DNA of 64,000 nucleotides, taken from the NCBI GenBank assembly GCA_963720645.1, contig CAVRFX010000024.1, positions 310,001 to 374,000 on the forward strand, in the 5' to 3' direction. The notes under the pieces were generated by a model. That model was not told the origin of the DNA, made no database searches, and saw only the letters and a program-made list of their open reading frames with translations. Source of the stretch: RYN-230 sp963720645. GTDB lineage: Bacteria > Actinomycetota > Actinomycetes > Streptosporangiales > Streptosporangiaceae. Below, piece by piece: positions 17,513 to 27,893 of this stretch. Both the position numbers and the translations under genes were made by a program. Numbering within the stretch: position 1 is the stretch's first letter; every line of letters starts with the position of its first letter.

Positions 17513-18746
17513 TCAGTTCACGGTCTCGGCTGAAACGGTCCCGGCGGCGAGCATCACGGCCCGGCCGGGGACGATCTTCAGGTCGCCCAGGCTGCCGCGC
17601 GACCCGCTGCCGGCGCCGAAGCTGGTGGCGCCAGCCGCGAACGTGAACGCGTTGCCGCTGCTGTCGGCGTAGACGAACGTGCCAGCGGGGTCGGCGACGG
17701 CCAGCCCGCCCGACGATCCGGCCGGCAGTGGCGTGGCCGCCCTCCAGCTGCCGCCGGCCAGGTGCCAGGAGTAGGACGACCCAAACACGGCGATCGCGTT
17801 CCCGGCGCCGTCGATCGCGGTGGCCACCGAGCTAGAGGACTGGGCGGCCAGCGCCACCGGGGCACTCCACGTCCCGCCGGGGGACCTCGTCGCCGCCTGG
17901 GTACCCCCCGATTCCGGCCAGACAAGCGAGGCCTGCCCGGCGTCATCGAGCGCGACCTTCGGGGCCGAGTTCTTGCCGTAGTCCCCGGCGCCCACGAAGA
18001 CCGGGGCGGAGAACCCGCCCGAGACGGAGCCGGACACGGCCCAGATTGCGTCGTGCTGCGTGGCGTAGGCCACGATCGCGCTCCCGTTCGGGCTCACCGC
18101 CAGGCTCAGGTTACGCGCATCGCCTTGGACGTAGGTTCGATAGCGTCTGGGCCGGGCCCCAGCTCCCGCCGCGGCCGGGAGAACGGCGTAGTGGCTGGCG
18201 CCGGCGTAGAACCCGACCCAGCCGGCGATCGCGTCGCCGGCGCCGTCCATGCCGAGCGTCAGCCCCCCGGCGCCCCAGTTAAGCTCGGTGCTGAGGGTGA
18301 CCGGCGCACCCAGCTGCCGCCCGGCGGCCGGACGCTGGCCTGCAGGATGTAGCTGCACGCGGCCGGGCAGCCGACGGAGCTCCCCCAGACCGCGACCAGC
18401 GCCCGTTCGGGCCCACCGCCACGGCCGGGTGCGGCCCGCCGTGCGGCTCATTGCCGCCCGGGCCCAGGTCGGCCGCCTGCCAGGTCTTGCCGTCCGGGCT
18501 GGTGCAGACCTGCACGTGCGTGCTGCCATCGGCCGCCTGGAAGGTCCCGCCGGCCGCCATGGCTCCGGCCTGGTTCACCGCCACCGAGCTGCCGCACGAC
18601 CCGGGCAGCGAAACCGGCGCCGACCACGTGCCCGCCAGGGCAGGCAGCGCAGGCGAGATCCCGAACGCGACCAGGCCCGCCAGCAACACCAGGCCACCTC
18701 GGCTAACCCATGTCAGTGGACGTACCCGCGATTGAGCATGCTGCAT
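17513..18746 (-). pseudogene. Secreted repeat protein, interrupted by two frameshifts
   Basis: The N-terminus (ATG at 18746) has a signal peptide: basic start, hydrophobic LVLLAGLVAFGISPALPALA, then GTWSAPVSLPGSCGSS. Repeats of the type W(S/G)APV and (V/L)A(V/L)xxxGxA(I/V) follow across three frames, suggesting a beta-propeller of exo-sialidase-like repeats on the cell surface or outside. The frame shifts near 18390 and near 18310, after which it is intact to the stop at 17513 (ending VSAETVN). Joined length would be about 410 residues. The preserved repeats on both sides of each shift point to recent mutation or sequencing error. Confidence 0.6.
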
Positions 18747-19191
18747 GATGTCCTCCCTACATCCGAGCTTTGCTCGCCGCGCACACCCGTGGGCCAGGAG
18801 GAAGACGCAGGCCGGATACTCGTCGCTAATCGCATGACGCCTCCCCGCTCAGGCTGCCGCGACAGTCATCCTGGCGGCGGCACACAGCGAGCAGCCGATG
18901 CGAGCACGCCGCCTGGCACCCGTAACACGTGCCGGCCGCACGGCCGGTTCACCCCCGGCACGAGTGCGCGTTCAAACGCCACAAGTCGATCCGCGGGCGC
19001 GGGCGCTGAGGTTGTCCAGGGCGATGGCGGGGCCGCGCCTCTGGCGCGGAACGTCGACCAAGGCGCTTGCGCGGCAGCGATCGCGCTCTAAGGTGCTGGC
19101 GAGGTCACGGGCGTGGCCCCGGCGCGAGCGTCACCCTGGCTCCCAGGTCGCCCAGCGGCGCGGCCGGCGCTTGGCCGCGGTTTCGGCGGGC
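18747..19191. other. Gap between secreted protein and sigma factor, no gene seen
   Basis: 445 bp inside the mini-island. Frames here are shadows of neighbours or lack coding bias. It should hold the promoter of the secreted protein (minus strand) and the end of the sigma factor gene. No hairpin or RNA was recognised. Confidence 0.35.
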
Positions 19192-20424
19192 CTACCCCAG
19201 CTGGTCGCGGCGGTGCGCCAGGTAGGCGGTCTCGGCCGTGTTGCCCGCCAGCTCGATGGCCCTGCCGTACGCCGCGCGCGATTTCTGACTGCAGCCCAGC
19301 CGGCGCAGCAGGTCGGCGCGGGTTGCATGGAAGGCGTGATAGCCGGCCAGCGTGTCCTCAAGTCGGTCGACGGCCGCCAGCGCCACCTCCGGGCCGTCCA
19401 GCTCGGCCACCGCGATGGCCCGGTTGAGGGCGACGATCGGCGAGGGGTCGAGGCGGACGAGCTGGTCGTAGAGGGCGACGACCTGCGACCAGTCGGTGTC
19501 GCGTACGTCGCGGGCGGAGGTGTGCACGGCGTTGATCGCCGCGAGGATCTGGTAGCGACCCGGAGCCACCCCGGCGGCCAGGCGCTCGCGCACCAGCCGA
19601 TGACCCTCGGCGACCAGCGCCGCGTCCCAGGCCCCACGGTCCTGCTCGCCGAGGGCGACCAGTTCGCCGCTCGCCGAAACCCGGGCGGCGCGGCGGGCCT
19701 CGATGAGGAGCATCAGCGCCAGCAGCCCGGCCACCTCACCGTCCTCCGGCATGAGGGCACGGATCAGGCGCGTGAGCCGGATCGCCTCGGCGGTCAGGTC
19801 GTGACGTACGGGATCGGTGCCGGGGCCGGTCGCCAGGTAGCCCTCGTTGAAGACGAGGTACAGGACGGCGAGCACGCCGGAGACGCGTCCAGGGAGATCC
19901 TCCGCGGACGGCACCCGGTAAGGGATGCGAGCCGCCTTGATCTTGGCCTTCGCGCGGGTGATCCGCCGCCCCACGGTGGCCTCCTGGACCAGGAAGGCCC
20001 GGGCGATCTCGGGCATGGTCAGACCGCCGACCATGCGCAGCGTCAGCGCCACGCGGGTCTCCATCGCGAGCGCCGGGTGACAGCAGGTGAAGATCAGCCG
20101 GAGCCGGTCGTCCTCGATGACGTCGCGAGGCCCGGGCGGGTCGTCGTCGTGCAACAGCTGGGCCTCCTTCTGCTTGTCGTCGCGCTTGTTCTCGCGCCGG
20201 ATCCGGTCGATGGCCTTGCGGTTGGCGGTGGTGGTCAGCCAGCCGCCGGGGTTGGGGGGTACGCCGTCGGCCGGCCACCGCCCGACGGCGGTCGCGAACG
20301 CCTCGGCCGCCGCCTCCTCGGCGATGTCGAGGTCACCGAAACGCCTGGTCAGGGCGGCGACCACCCGCGCCCACTCCTCGTGGTGGGCCCGGGTGATCGC
20401 CTCCCGGACGTCGATCTGGCTCAC
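19192..20424 (-). CDS. ECF sigma factor with C-terminal extension (ECF42 type)
   Basis: 410 residues from the GTG at 20424-20422, which overlaps the YCII stop. Sigma region 2 is IDVREAITRAHHEEWARVVA to GGWLTTTANRKAIDRIRR. Region 4 is LTLRMVGGLTMPEIARAFLV with EATVGRRITRAKAKIK. About 200 residues of TPR-like helices follow (AINAVHTSARDVRDTDWSQ, IVALNRAIAVAELDG). No anti-sigma factor is adjacent. Instead a YCII (DGPF) protein is coupled upstream, exactly the arrangement described for ECF42 sigma factors. The C-terminal extension is believed to control activity in that group. Its transcriptional targets are usually the DGPF genes. Confidence 0.87.
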   Translation of the reverse strand: MSQIDVREAITRAHHEEWARVVAALTRRFGDLDIAEEAAAEAFATAVGRWPADGVPPNPGGWLTTTANRKAIDRIRRENKRDDKQKEAQLLHDDDPPGPRDVIEDDRLRLIFTCCHPALAMETRVALTLRMVGGLTMPEIARAFLVQEATVGRRITRAKAKIKAARIPYRVPSAEDLPGRVSGVLAVLYLVFNEGYLATGPGTDPVRHDLTAEAIRLTRLIRALMPEDGEVAGLLALMLLIEARRAARVSASGELVALGEQDRGAWDAALVAEGHRLVRERLAAGVAPGRYQILAAINAVHTSARDVRDTDWSQVVALYDQLVRLDPSPIVALNRAIAVAELDGPEVALAAVDRLEDTLAGYHAFHATRADLLRRLGCSQKSRAAYGRAIELAGNTAETAYLAHRRDQLG

Positions 20425-20751
20425 TCGCTCAGGAGAGGCCGCACCTCGACCTTCCGGTTGCAGGCCTTCGATCCCTCCGCGGCGAGCTTGAGCGCCACGT
20501 CGAGGTCGGCGGCCTCGATGATCCAGAAGCCGGCGAGGTACTCCTTCGACTCCACGAAGGGCCCGTCGGTGAATATCGCTTCCCCACCCCGGTTGTCGAT
20601 GACAGTGGCCGTGCTGGGCGACCCGAGACCGGCGGCGAAGACCCAGTGGCCTTCGGCCTGGAGCCGGTCGTTGAACGCGTCGATCGCAGTCATCTCGGAC
20701 GGGGTGGCCGAAGCCGGCCGTGTCGTCGATCACGGAAACCAGGTACTGCAT
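20421..20751 (-). pseudogene. YCII (DGPF) family protein, one frameshift near its start
   Basis: The body reads NDRLQAEGHWVFAAGLGSP, then IFTDGPFVESKEYLAGFWII (the DGPF motif) and VEVRPLLSE. The natural start is the ATG at 20751 (MQYLVSVIDDTAG). An apparent extra T in GGCTTCGG near 20713 breaks the frame; removing it gives a continuous protein of about 109 residues. If the sequence is real, translation would have to begin at the ATG at 20693. The stop overlaps the sigma factor start. Partner of the ECF sigma factor; biochemical role unknown. Confidence 0.75.
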
Positions 20752-20904
20752 CTCGGATCATCTCCTGTGGTTCGGGCCGCTCCTCGTGGGCGGCCGCTCA
20801 CCCCTGCTACGAACACCTCCGCCTCGATCCGACACCGCCGCCCGGATTTCTTTCAAGGCTTTCTGGTGCGCCCGGTTGTGAGCGATCCGACAGCGAGACT
20901 GTTC

Positions 20905-20943
20905 GGGGCAACCCCTCAGGAGTTCGAATCTCCTACCCTCCGC
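20905..20943. repeat. attR-like copy of the tRNA-Ser(GGA) 3' end
   Basis: A 39-base copy of 17315-17353 with one mismatch, including the whole T-arm and the 3' acceptor strand but no 5' tRNA half. It marks the distal end of the mini-island. Confidence 0.8.
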
Positions 20944-21036
20944 CAGGCCGCATGCGGGCCGGCCTATCCCGGACAACCGCGGCCCCGGTCCTGGTCCCGC
21001 GGGCAGGTCCCGGCAGGCCGGCGGCGGATCGGGGCG

Positions 21037-21405
21037 TCAGCCCGGCGGCAGGACATCCAGGTCGAACTCGTTACCCTCCGGGTCGGCCATCCGCCGCCAC
21101 TGGAAACCTTCCAGCTCGCGGGTGTGGTCAGGCTCCAGCCACCGGCCGCCCAGCGCCTGCACCTCGGCCGTGGCCGAGTCCAGGTCGTCGACGATCAGGT
21201 CAAGGTGCAGCCGGTTCTTCCCGGCCTTAGCGTCGGGGACGCGCTGGAAGCCCACCGTGAGGCCGTCCGCGGTCTGGGTGAGCAGGACGAACTGTCCTTC
21301 ACCGATTGTCGTGTCCACCTCCACATCCAGCAGCCCGCACCAGAAGGGGACCAGCAGGCCGGGGTCCGTGGTGTCGATGACGAGATATCCCACCGAAGCT
21401 GGCAT
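21037..21405 (-). CDS. VOC family protein (glyoxalase-like)
   Basis: 122 residues made of two beta-alpha-beta-beta-beta modules. It opens GYLVIDTTDPGLLVPFWCGL and ends with EPDHTRELEGFQWRRMADPEGNEFDLDVLPP, typical of the glyoxalase/bleomycin-resistance fold. VOC proteins bind a metal or small ligand; no metal triad can be assigned with confidence. It lies just outside the mini-island and is one of the few intact genes between 20 and 27 kb. Confidence 0.85.
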   Translation of the reverse strand: MPASVGYLVIDTTDPGLLVPFWCGLLDVEVDTTIGEGQFVLLTQTADGLTVGFQRVPDAKAGKNRLHLDLIVDDLDSATAEVQALGGRWLEPDHTRELEGFQWRRMADPEGNEFDLDVLPPG

Positions 21406-21497
21406 TGCAGTCCTCCCGGGCCGGCCCGCTGGCCAGGCACTTATCAGCAGGAAACGGGGCCGGCAAGAGCACCATGCCGGCAGGGGCAGGGTCCTGG

Positions 21498-22750
21498 CTA
21501 GAGGATGTCACTGATGAGCGCGGCCGCGCGAGCGGCGCCGCCGGCCTCGACCGGGAGGTAGTCCACCTCGCGGCCGATCTCCGTCGCGATCGCGGCGGCA
21601 ATCTCGGCAGGCCCTGAGGTCTCGTAGTCCATGCACCGCCCGGCGCGGTAGCGCCCGAGGCGGTGGCGCACGTGAATGCTCTGCTCGAAGTGATGGCCGA
21701 GCGGGAAGTACAGGAACGGGCGCCGGTTCGCGGTCAGCTCCATCGCGGTCGTCAGGCCGCCCTGGACGACGGCCAGGTCGCAGACGGCCAGGTGCCGGTA
21801 CAGGTCCGGCACGTAGGGCCGGACCTCGCAGCGCCGGCCCAGCCGGCCGGCCAGGACGCCCGGGTCGATCCGCGGCCCGGCCACGATGATCATCCGCAGG
21901 TCCGGCACCTGCTCCTTGGCCTGCGGGAACGCCGCGATCACCCGCCGCAGCAAGGGGGCGCCCACCGCGGATCCGCCGACGGTCACGATGCAGACCCGCT
22001 CGTCGTCCCGGTAGCCGAGCGCGCCGCGCGGTCCTGCGAGCTGGCTGCGGATCGAAGCCGGTGACGTAGCCGGCGAAGTCGTAATGCTGCTCGGTCCAGT
22101 CGCGGATCGGACGGCAGCCCGGGCCCGAACGGGTCCGGGCACGATGTCGTCCGGGTCGCCGACGAAGATGGCCCGGTCGCGCACCCGCGGGAACCGCGCG
22201 ATGTGCTCGATCATCTCGGCGTTGTAGTCGGCGGTCAGGAACGCCTCGCGCTCGCCGCCGTCGGCCATCGGCAGCCAGCCGACGAAGTCGGTCAGCCAGG
22301 CGTAACGCGGCCGACTTCAGCTCCGGGTTCTCGTGCAGGTAGTAGTCGAGTTCCCAGGCCTCGTCGCCGATCCACAGGTCGTAGTCCTCGTCGCGGGCGA
22401 GGTCGTGGAAGACCATGAAGTTGGCCAGCAGGATCTCGTCCATCCGCCGGATGGCCTGGAACGCAGTGCAGGTCGTGCTCGGCCGCCTCGGACTCGATGT
22501 GGCCGGACTCGCTGGCCAGGTACGCGCTGGCGGGGTGGACCCGCTCGCCGCGGGCCTCCAGCACCCGGGTCACCGGATGCTGGGCCAGCCAGTCGATCTC
22601 GAGGCCCGGGTGGAGGCGCGCGCAGCTCCTCGGCGATCGCGACGTCCCGCAGGGCGTGGCCGAGACCGATCGGCGAGGAGATGTACAGCGCGCGCTTGGG
22701 CCGCGCAGCGGGCCCGGCGCCAGCCGGGACGGCGGCCGTGGCCGGGCAGG
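21498..22750 (-). pseudogene. Glycosyltransferase (MurG/UGT-like), several frameshifts
   Basis: Pieces in three minus frames line up as one protein. The N-terminus is RALYISSPIGLGHALRD with LHPGLEIDWLAQHPVTRVLE; the middle is MDEILLANFMVFHDLARDED and IGDEAWELDYYLHENPELKS; the C-terminal GT-B half has VCIVTVGGSAVGAPLLRRV, a gap, then GGLTTAMELTANRRPFLYFP. Pattern and length (about 400 residues) fit a GT-B transferase of the glycosyltransferase 28/UGT type. Shifts fall near 22600, 22440, 22300 and 22080. There is no stop between it and the hydrolase upstream, so the two may form a single hydrolase-glycosyltransferase fusion. Confidence 0.6.
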
Positions 22751-23640
22751 CGAAGTCACGGAGGACAAGGTTCGCCGCGCACCGGGTCGCGCAGGTGCGG
22801 CGCGTGACCGGAGCCCTCGAACGTGACCAGCCGGGCGCCCGGGATGGCGGCCGCCACGGCGGCCCCGCGCGCCGGCCCGACGATCGCGTCCGCCGAGCCC
22901 TGCAGGACCAGGGTCGGGCACCGCACCTGGGCGCAGAGCCGCAGCGCGGTGTCCGGGTCGTTCAGCCAGGCCGCGTCCATCCCGCGCAGGATGGTCTGCG
23001 GGTCGGTCTCCAGGCCCCAGCCGATCCCGTCCTCGATCTGCTTGGTCGAGTGCGGCTCGGTGAACATCTCGGCGAAGAAGAACTCGAGGAATCCCGGCCA
23101 GTCGCGGAGCCAGTAGTGGCGGTTCCACTTGGCCCATCCGCCGGGGGTCCCGGGTTCCTCGTCGAACGGGAAAGGCCCCTCTTCGTCGGCGGGGTCGGCG
23201 GTCAGCAGCAGGTCGGGCGCGATCAGCACGAGGCCGCTGACCCGCTCCGGGTGCTCGGCCGCCAGGAGCAGGTCTGCCCCGGCGCCGCACCACGACACCA
23301 CGACCGCCTGCTCGACGCCTGCGTGGTCCAGCACGGCCAGGGCGTCGCCGGCGATGGCCCGCCGGTCGTAGGCGCGCACCTCGCTGAGGCCGGTCCGAGC
23401 GCCCGTTCCCGCGCGGGTCGAACGTGACCACCCGGGCGTGCCGGGCGAGGTAGGGAATCTGGGCATCTTCCAGGCGCGGGAGTGGATGATCTCCCAGGAC
23501 GGGAGCAGCAGGATGGCGGGCTCGCCGGTGCCGTAGACCTCGTAGAACACCCGGACCCCGTCCCGCTCCAGGAAGCCCTCCTCGTCGGGATAGCGCGCCC
23601 GGGTCTGCTCGCGCTCCGGCCGCCGGCACCCGCGCGCCGC
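22751..23640 (-). pseudogene. Alpha/beta hydrolase domain, frameshifted
   Basis: The reconstructed protein begins ARYPDEEGFLERDGVRVFYE and VYGTGEPAILLLPSWEIIHS, then ARHARVVTFDPRGNGRSDRP (oxyanion and strand 4-5 region). The elbow is VVVSWCGAGADLLLAAEHPE, the acid segment VRCPTLVLQGSADAIVGPAR and the histidine VTFEGSGHAPHLRDP. The elbow carries Cys where Ser is usual, so a Cys nucleophile or a non-catalytic site is possible. Shifts occur near 23400-23480. The coding sense continues into the glycosyltransferase without a stop. Start codon not resolved. Confidence 0.6.
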
Positions 23641-23738
23641 CCCGCGGCGGCCGCGTCCGGGCTCGCCCAGCCCGGGCCGTGCTGGACGGCCGGACGTCCC
23701 CGGGCCCTGGGCGGGACGCCACGCCGTGCGCCAGATGG

Positions 23739-24828
23739 TCACGGCCGCGCCTCGAACACGAGGTTGAACGGGGTCTCCGCGGCGCGGCGGAAGCGCGGTG
23801 AAGCCGCCCGCGCTGACGACGTCCCCGATCCTCGCCTCGCCGGCCTGCGCGCCGAGCGCCAGGCCCGACCTCCTGGGAGAGCGAGGCGGGCGTGCACAGC
23901 AGCGTGGAGAACGCCGTAGTAGGCGCGCCCGACGGGGTTGAGGTTGTCCTCGACCCGGTCGCCGGCGTTGGGCTCGACGATCATCCAGGTGCCGTCGGGC
24001 TCGAGCGTCCCGCGGACGTGGCGCGCGGCCCCGACCGGGTCGCCCATGTCGTGCAGGCAGTCGAACATCGTCACCAGGTCGTAGCCGCTGCCGCTGTAGG
24101 CCGCGGCCGGGGCGACCTCGAAGCGGACCCGGTCGGCCACGCCCGGCCTCCTCGCGCCCGCTGCGCGGGCGGTCTCGATCGACCCGTCGTGGTAGTCGGA
24201 GCCGACGAACGTCGAGTTCGGGAACGCCTGCGCCATCAGGATCGTGGACGCGCCGTGGCCGCAGCCGACGTCGGCGACGGGCGCCCCGTGCTCCAGCTTG
24301 GCCACGACGCCGTCGAGCGCGGGCAGCCAGCCGGAGACCAGGTTCGCGTTGTAGCCCGGGCCGGAAGAAGCGCTCGCAGCCGTCGTGGACGTCGTGGCAC
24401 GTGCTCGTGCCAGCCGAACCCCGCCGCCGCTGCGGGCCGCCTCGATGATCCGCGGCGAGTCGAGCACCGAGCCCAGCGCGATCTGGAAGAAGCCGGGCAG
24501 GTAGGCCGGGCTGTCCGGGTCGGTCAGCGCGACCGCCTGCTCGGGCGGCAGCGTGTAGCGGCCGCTGTCCGGGTCGTACTCGACGTAGCCGCCCGCCGCC
24601 TGGGCGTTCAGCCACTCGCGCACGTACCGCTCGGCGGTGCCGGTGCGCTCGGCCAGCTCGGCGGGTGCCAGCGGGCCCGCGCCGGCCAGCGCCCGGTACA
24701 GGCCCAGCTTGTCGCCCATCACGACCAGCGCCGCGTTCAAGCGTGGCGCCGACTTCGTCGACGGCGCGGAACACGAACTGCATGAGCTTGTCGCCGTCGA
24801 CCTCGACGGCCTGCTCGATGGTGCTCAC
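23739..24828 (-). pseudogene. Class I SAM-dependent methyltransferase, frameshifted
   Basis: The probable start is GTG at 24828 with GGAGG upstream (STIEQAVEVDGDKLMQFVFR). The next frame gives a winged-helix dimerisation domain (LAERTGTAERYVREWLNAQA), then the SAM site ADVGCGHGASTILMAQAFP, FVGSDYHDGSIE and MFDCLHDMGDP. The C-terminus runs to VFEARP at 23741. Shifts occur near 24740, 24400-24360, 24150 and 23900. The domain order matches the O-methyltransferase-like family common in actinomycetes. Substrate is unknown. It lies between a LuxR-type regulator and the hydrolase/glycosyltransferase, which may be functional partners. Confidence 0.65.
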
Positions 24829-24950
24829 GATGCCCTCCTCCTGATCGGTTTTGAGCGAGCGTAGGTTCGGGCTGGCCTGGATCGCTTCCGGGGCCCACCT
24901 AGTCCTGGGCGTGCCCTGTCCGTCCGGCACCAGGTGCCTACAATCACGCC

Positions 24951-27893
24951 ATGCTGCTGGGGCGGGCTCATGAGCGGCAGGAAATCGGGCCACGCTCTCG
25001 CGCGGGCCCGATCGGGGCGCGAGCGCGACGCTCGCGCTGGTCGGCGAGCCGGGAATCGGCAAGACGGCGCTGCTCGACTACGCCGCCCGGGCAGGCGGCC
25101 GGGATGCGGCTGCTGCGGGCCCGGGGGATCGAGTCGGAGGCCCAGATCCCGTTCGCGTCGCCTGCTCGAGCTGATCCGGCCGGCCCTGCGCGCTGCTCGG
25201 CAAGATCCCGGCGCCGCAGGCGGCCGCGATGGAGAGCGCGCTGGCGCTGCGGCCGGGAACCGGGCAGGAGCGGTTCGCGGTCGGCGCGGCCACGCTCAGC
25301 CTGCTCGCGGCCTACGCCGAGGAGGCGCCGGTGGCGGTGCTGATCGACGACGCCCACTGGCTGGATGGTTCGAGCGCGCAGGCGCTGCTGTTCGCCTTCC
25401 GCCGGCTGGTGGCCGATCCCGATCGCCGTGCTGATCGCCGTGCGGGAGGGCGAGCCGTCGCTGCTCGACGGCGCTGACCTGCCGACCCTGCGGGTGGGCG
25501 GGCTGACCAGTCGAGGAGGCCACCGCGCTGGTCCGCGGGCTGGCCCCGGGCGGACTCGCTCCCGAGGCCGTCACCCGGTTGTACGGCGCGACCGGCGGGA
25601 ACCCGCTGGCGCTGCTGGAACTCGCGCCGGACGCGCAGGACCTCGCGCTCGCCCCCGAAGGCGCCCCCGTCCTGGTCTCGGCCACGATCACCCGGGCCTT
25701 CCTGCGCCGGGTGGGCACGCTCGGCGAGCCCGCCCGCCGCGCCCTGGTCCTCGCGGCGAGCAGTGACACGGGCGACCTCGCGACGCTCGCCCGGGCCGCG
25801 GCCCAGCTGGGGCTGGATCTGTCCGCCCTGGCCGCCGCGGAAGCCTCGGGGCTGGTCACCGTCGGTGCGGGCACGCGTGGAGTTCCGCCATCCGCTGGCC
25901 CGCTCGGCGATCTACGCTGACGCGCCGGCCGGGCAGCGGCGCGACGCCCACCGGGCCCTGGCCGCCGCGCTGCCCGACCGGGACGGGGACCGCCGCGCCT
26001 GGCATCTGGCCGCCGCGGCCGCCGGGCCGGACGAGCCGGCGTCGGCTGCCCTGGAGCAGGCCGGGGCACGAGGCCGCGATCGCAGCGCGTACGCGACCGC
26101 GGCGGCTGCGTATCGCGCAGGCCGGGCGGCTGGCTGCGGATCCCGAGCGGCGCGCCCGGCTGCTGTGGGAGGCCGCCGAGGCGGCCTGGCTCGGCGGCCT
26201 CGCCGACCGGGCGGTCGCGCTGCTGGACGAGGCCCGCGCGCTCACCAGTGACCCGGCGAAGCTGGTCGAGATCGACGGGCCTGGCCGGCCACATCGCGAC
26301 CCGGCGCGGGCCGGTCATGCTCGGCCACGCGATCCTGACCGCCGCAGCCGAGCAGGCCGATCCCGAGCGGGCCGTCACCATGCTCGCCGAGGCCGCCAAC
26401 GCCTGCTTCTACGCGGGCAACCCGGCTGAGATGCTGGCGGTCGCCGAGCGGGCCCGGGCCACCCTGCCCGCGGGCGCCTCGGTGCGTGCGCGCTTCCTGG
26501 CGGCCATGGCGGCCGGCATGGCGCGGGTCCTCGGCGGCGACGGAGCCGCCGGCGCGGAAGACCTGCACCTGGCGACGCAGCTCGCGCAGAGTTCGGCCGG
26601 GCTCCGTGAGGACCTCCGGCTGATGCCGTGGCTGGTCGTGGGACCGCTGTTCCTGCGCGAGGCCGGCACCGAGCGCTCGCTGCTGGAGCCGGCGCTGCGC
26701 ACCGCCCGGGCCCGCACCGCGGTCGGCGTGCTCCCCTTCATGCTCAACCTGGTCGCGCGTGATCAGGCCACCACCGACCGGTGGGCCATCGCCGAGGCCA
26801 CCTACCAGGAAGCGATCAGCCTGGCCCGGGAGAGCGGGCAGCAGAGCGAGCTAGTGTTCGGCCTGGCCGGCCTCGCCTGGCTGCAGGCCCGCCGCGGACG
26901 GGAGCAGGAATGCCGCCGCTGCGCCGCCGAGGCCCTGCGGCTCGCCGCAGATCTGGGGATGCGGCTGCACGAGGTCTGGGCGATCGCGGCGCTGGGGGAG
27001 CTGGAGCTCGGCCTCGGTGACGCGGCCCAGGCCGCCGGCCACTTCGAGCGGCTCCAGCGGCTGCTGGCCGACCTCGGCATCACCGATATCGACCTCTCGC
27101 CCGGGGCTGACCTGGCCGATGCCTACCTGCGGCTCGGCCGCCAGGACGAGGCACGCCGGGTCGCCGCGCACTTCGCGGCGGCAGCCGAGGCCAAGGGCCA
27201 GCCGTGGTCACTGGCCCGCGCGTTCCGCTGCCAGGGGCTGCTCGCCGCTGATGGCGCCTTCGCCGAGCCGTTCGAGCAGGCGATCGCCCAGCACGCGATG
27301 ACCCCGGACAGTTTCGAGACGGCGCGGACCCGGCTGGCTTACGGCGAGCGACTGCGGCGAGTCCAGGAACCGGGTCCTGGCCCGCGAGCAACTCCGGGCG
27401 GCGGCGGAGGTATTCGAGCGCCTCGACGCACAGCCCTGGGCCAGCCGTGCCCGTGCCGAGCTCGCCGCGACCGGCGAGACACGCGCGGCCCCGGGACCCG
27501 AGCACCCTCGACGAGCTCACCCCCCAGGAGCTTCAGATCGCCGTCCTGCTCGCCAGCGGGCGAACCACCCGGGAAGCGGCGGCCGCGCTGTTCCTGAGCC
27601 CGAAGACCGTCGAGTACCACCTGCGCCACGTCTACCAGAAGCTCGGCATTCACTCCCGTGAGGAACTCGCGCGGGAGCTGGCGGCGGCCGGCACCGAGTC
27701 GGGCGGGGACCAGGACCAGCGCGGCACCGAGCACGCCGACGCCACCGGGCACGCCGACGCCACCGGGCACCGCGCCGCGCCGGGCGGCCGGGCCGAGCGC
27801 GGCGCGGGGGCGTTAACGGTCCGCCTGCGAGCTGAGTGCGGGGGGCCACACGGCGGGCTCCGTCAGGGTCTGGCGGGACGGGTGAGCTGGTAG
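24951..27893 (+). pseudogene. Large LuxR-family ATPase regulator, multiple frameshifts
   Basis: The ATG at 24951 begins MLLGRAHERQEIG. In other frames come Walker A (VGEPGIGKTALLDY), Walker B (VLIDDAHWLDGSSAQALLF), NPLALLELA, the FRHPLARSAIY segment of STAND-type LAL regulators, then 1.1 kb of intact TPR-like helices (26248-27350). The C-terminal LuxR helix-turn-helix is LDELTPQELQIAVLLASGRT ... LSPKTVEYHLRHVYQKLG. Joined length is about 950 residues. Frame changes occur roughly every 100-200 bases up to 26280 and again near 27355. It is divergent from the methyltransferase and probably controls it. The downstream tail has a GHADAT repeat. Confidence 0.65.

Larger units (their letters stand above)
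17315..20943. mobile_element. 3.6-kb integrated mini-island at tRNA-Ser(GGA), no integrase
   Basis: The 3' part of tRNA-Ser(GGA) (17315-17353) is repeated at 20905-20943 with one mismatch in 39 bases. The enclosed DNA carries a secreted protein (frameshifted), an ECF sigma factor and a YCII protein. Direct duplication of a tRNA 3' end is the footprint of site-specific integration. No integrase, excisionase or replication gene is visible, so it is either a decayed remnant or a passenger mobilised in trans. Confidence 0.65.

Noticed and set aside
18898..21501. An 867-codon plus-strand open frame
   Set aside because: It runs antisense to the ECF sigma factor and VOC gene and crosses the att copy. 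No recognisable domain.
22756..25062. A 768-codon minus frame
   Set aside because: A chimera of parts of the methyltransferase and hydrolase joined by out-of-frame sequence; not one protein.
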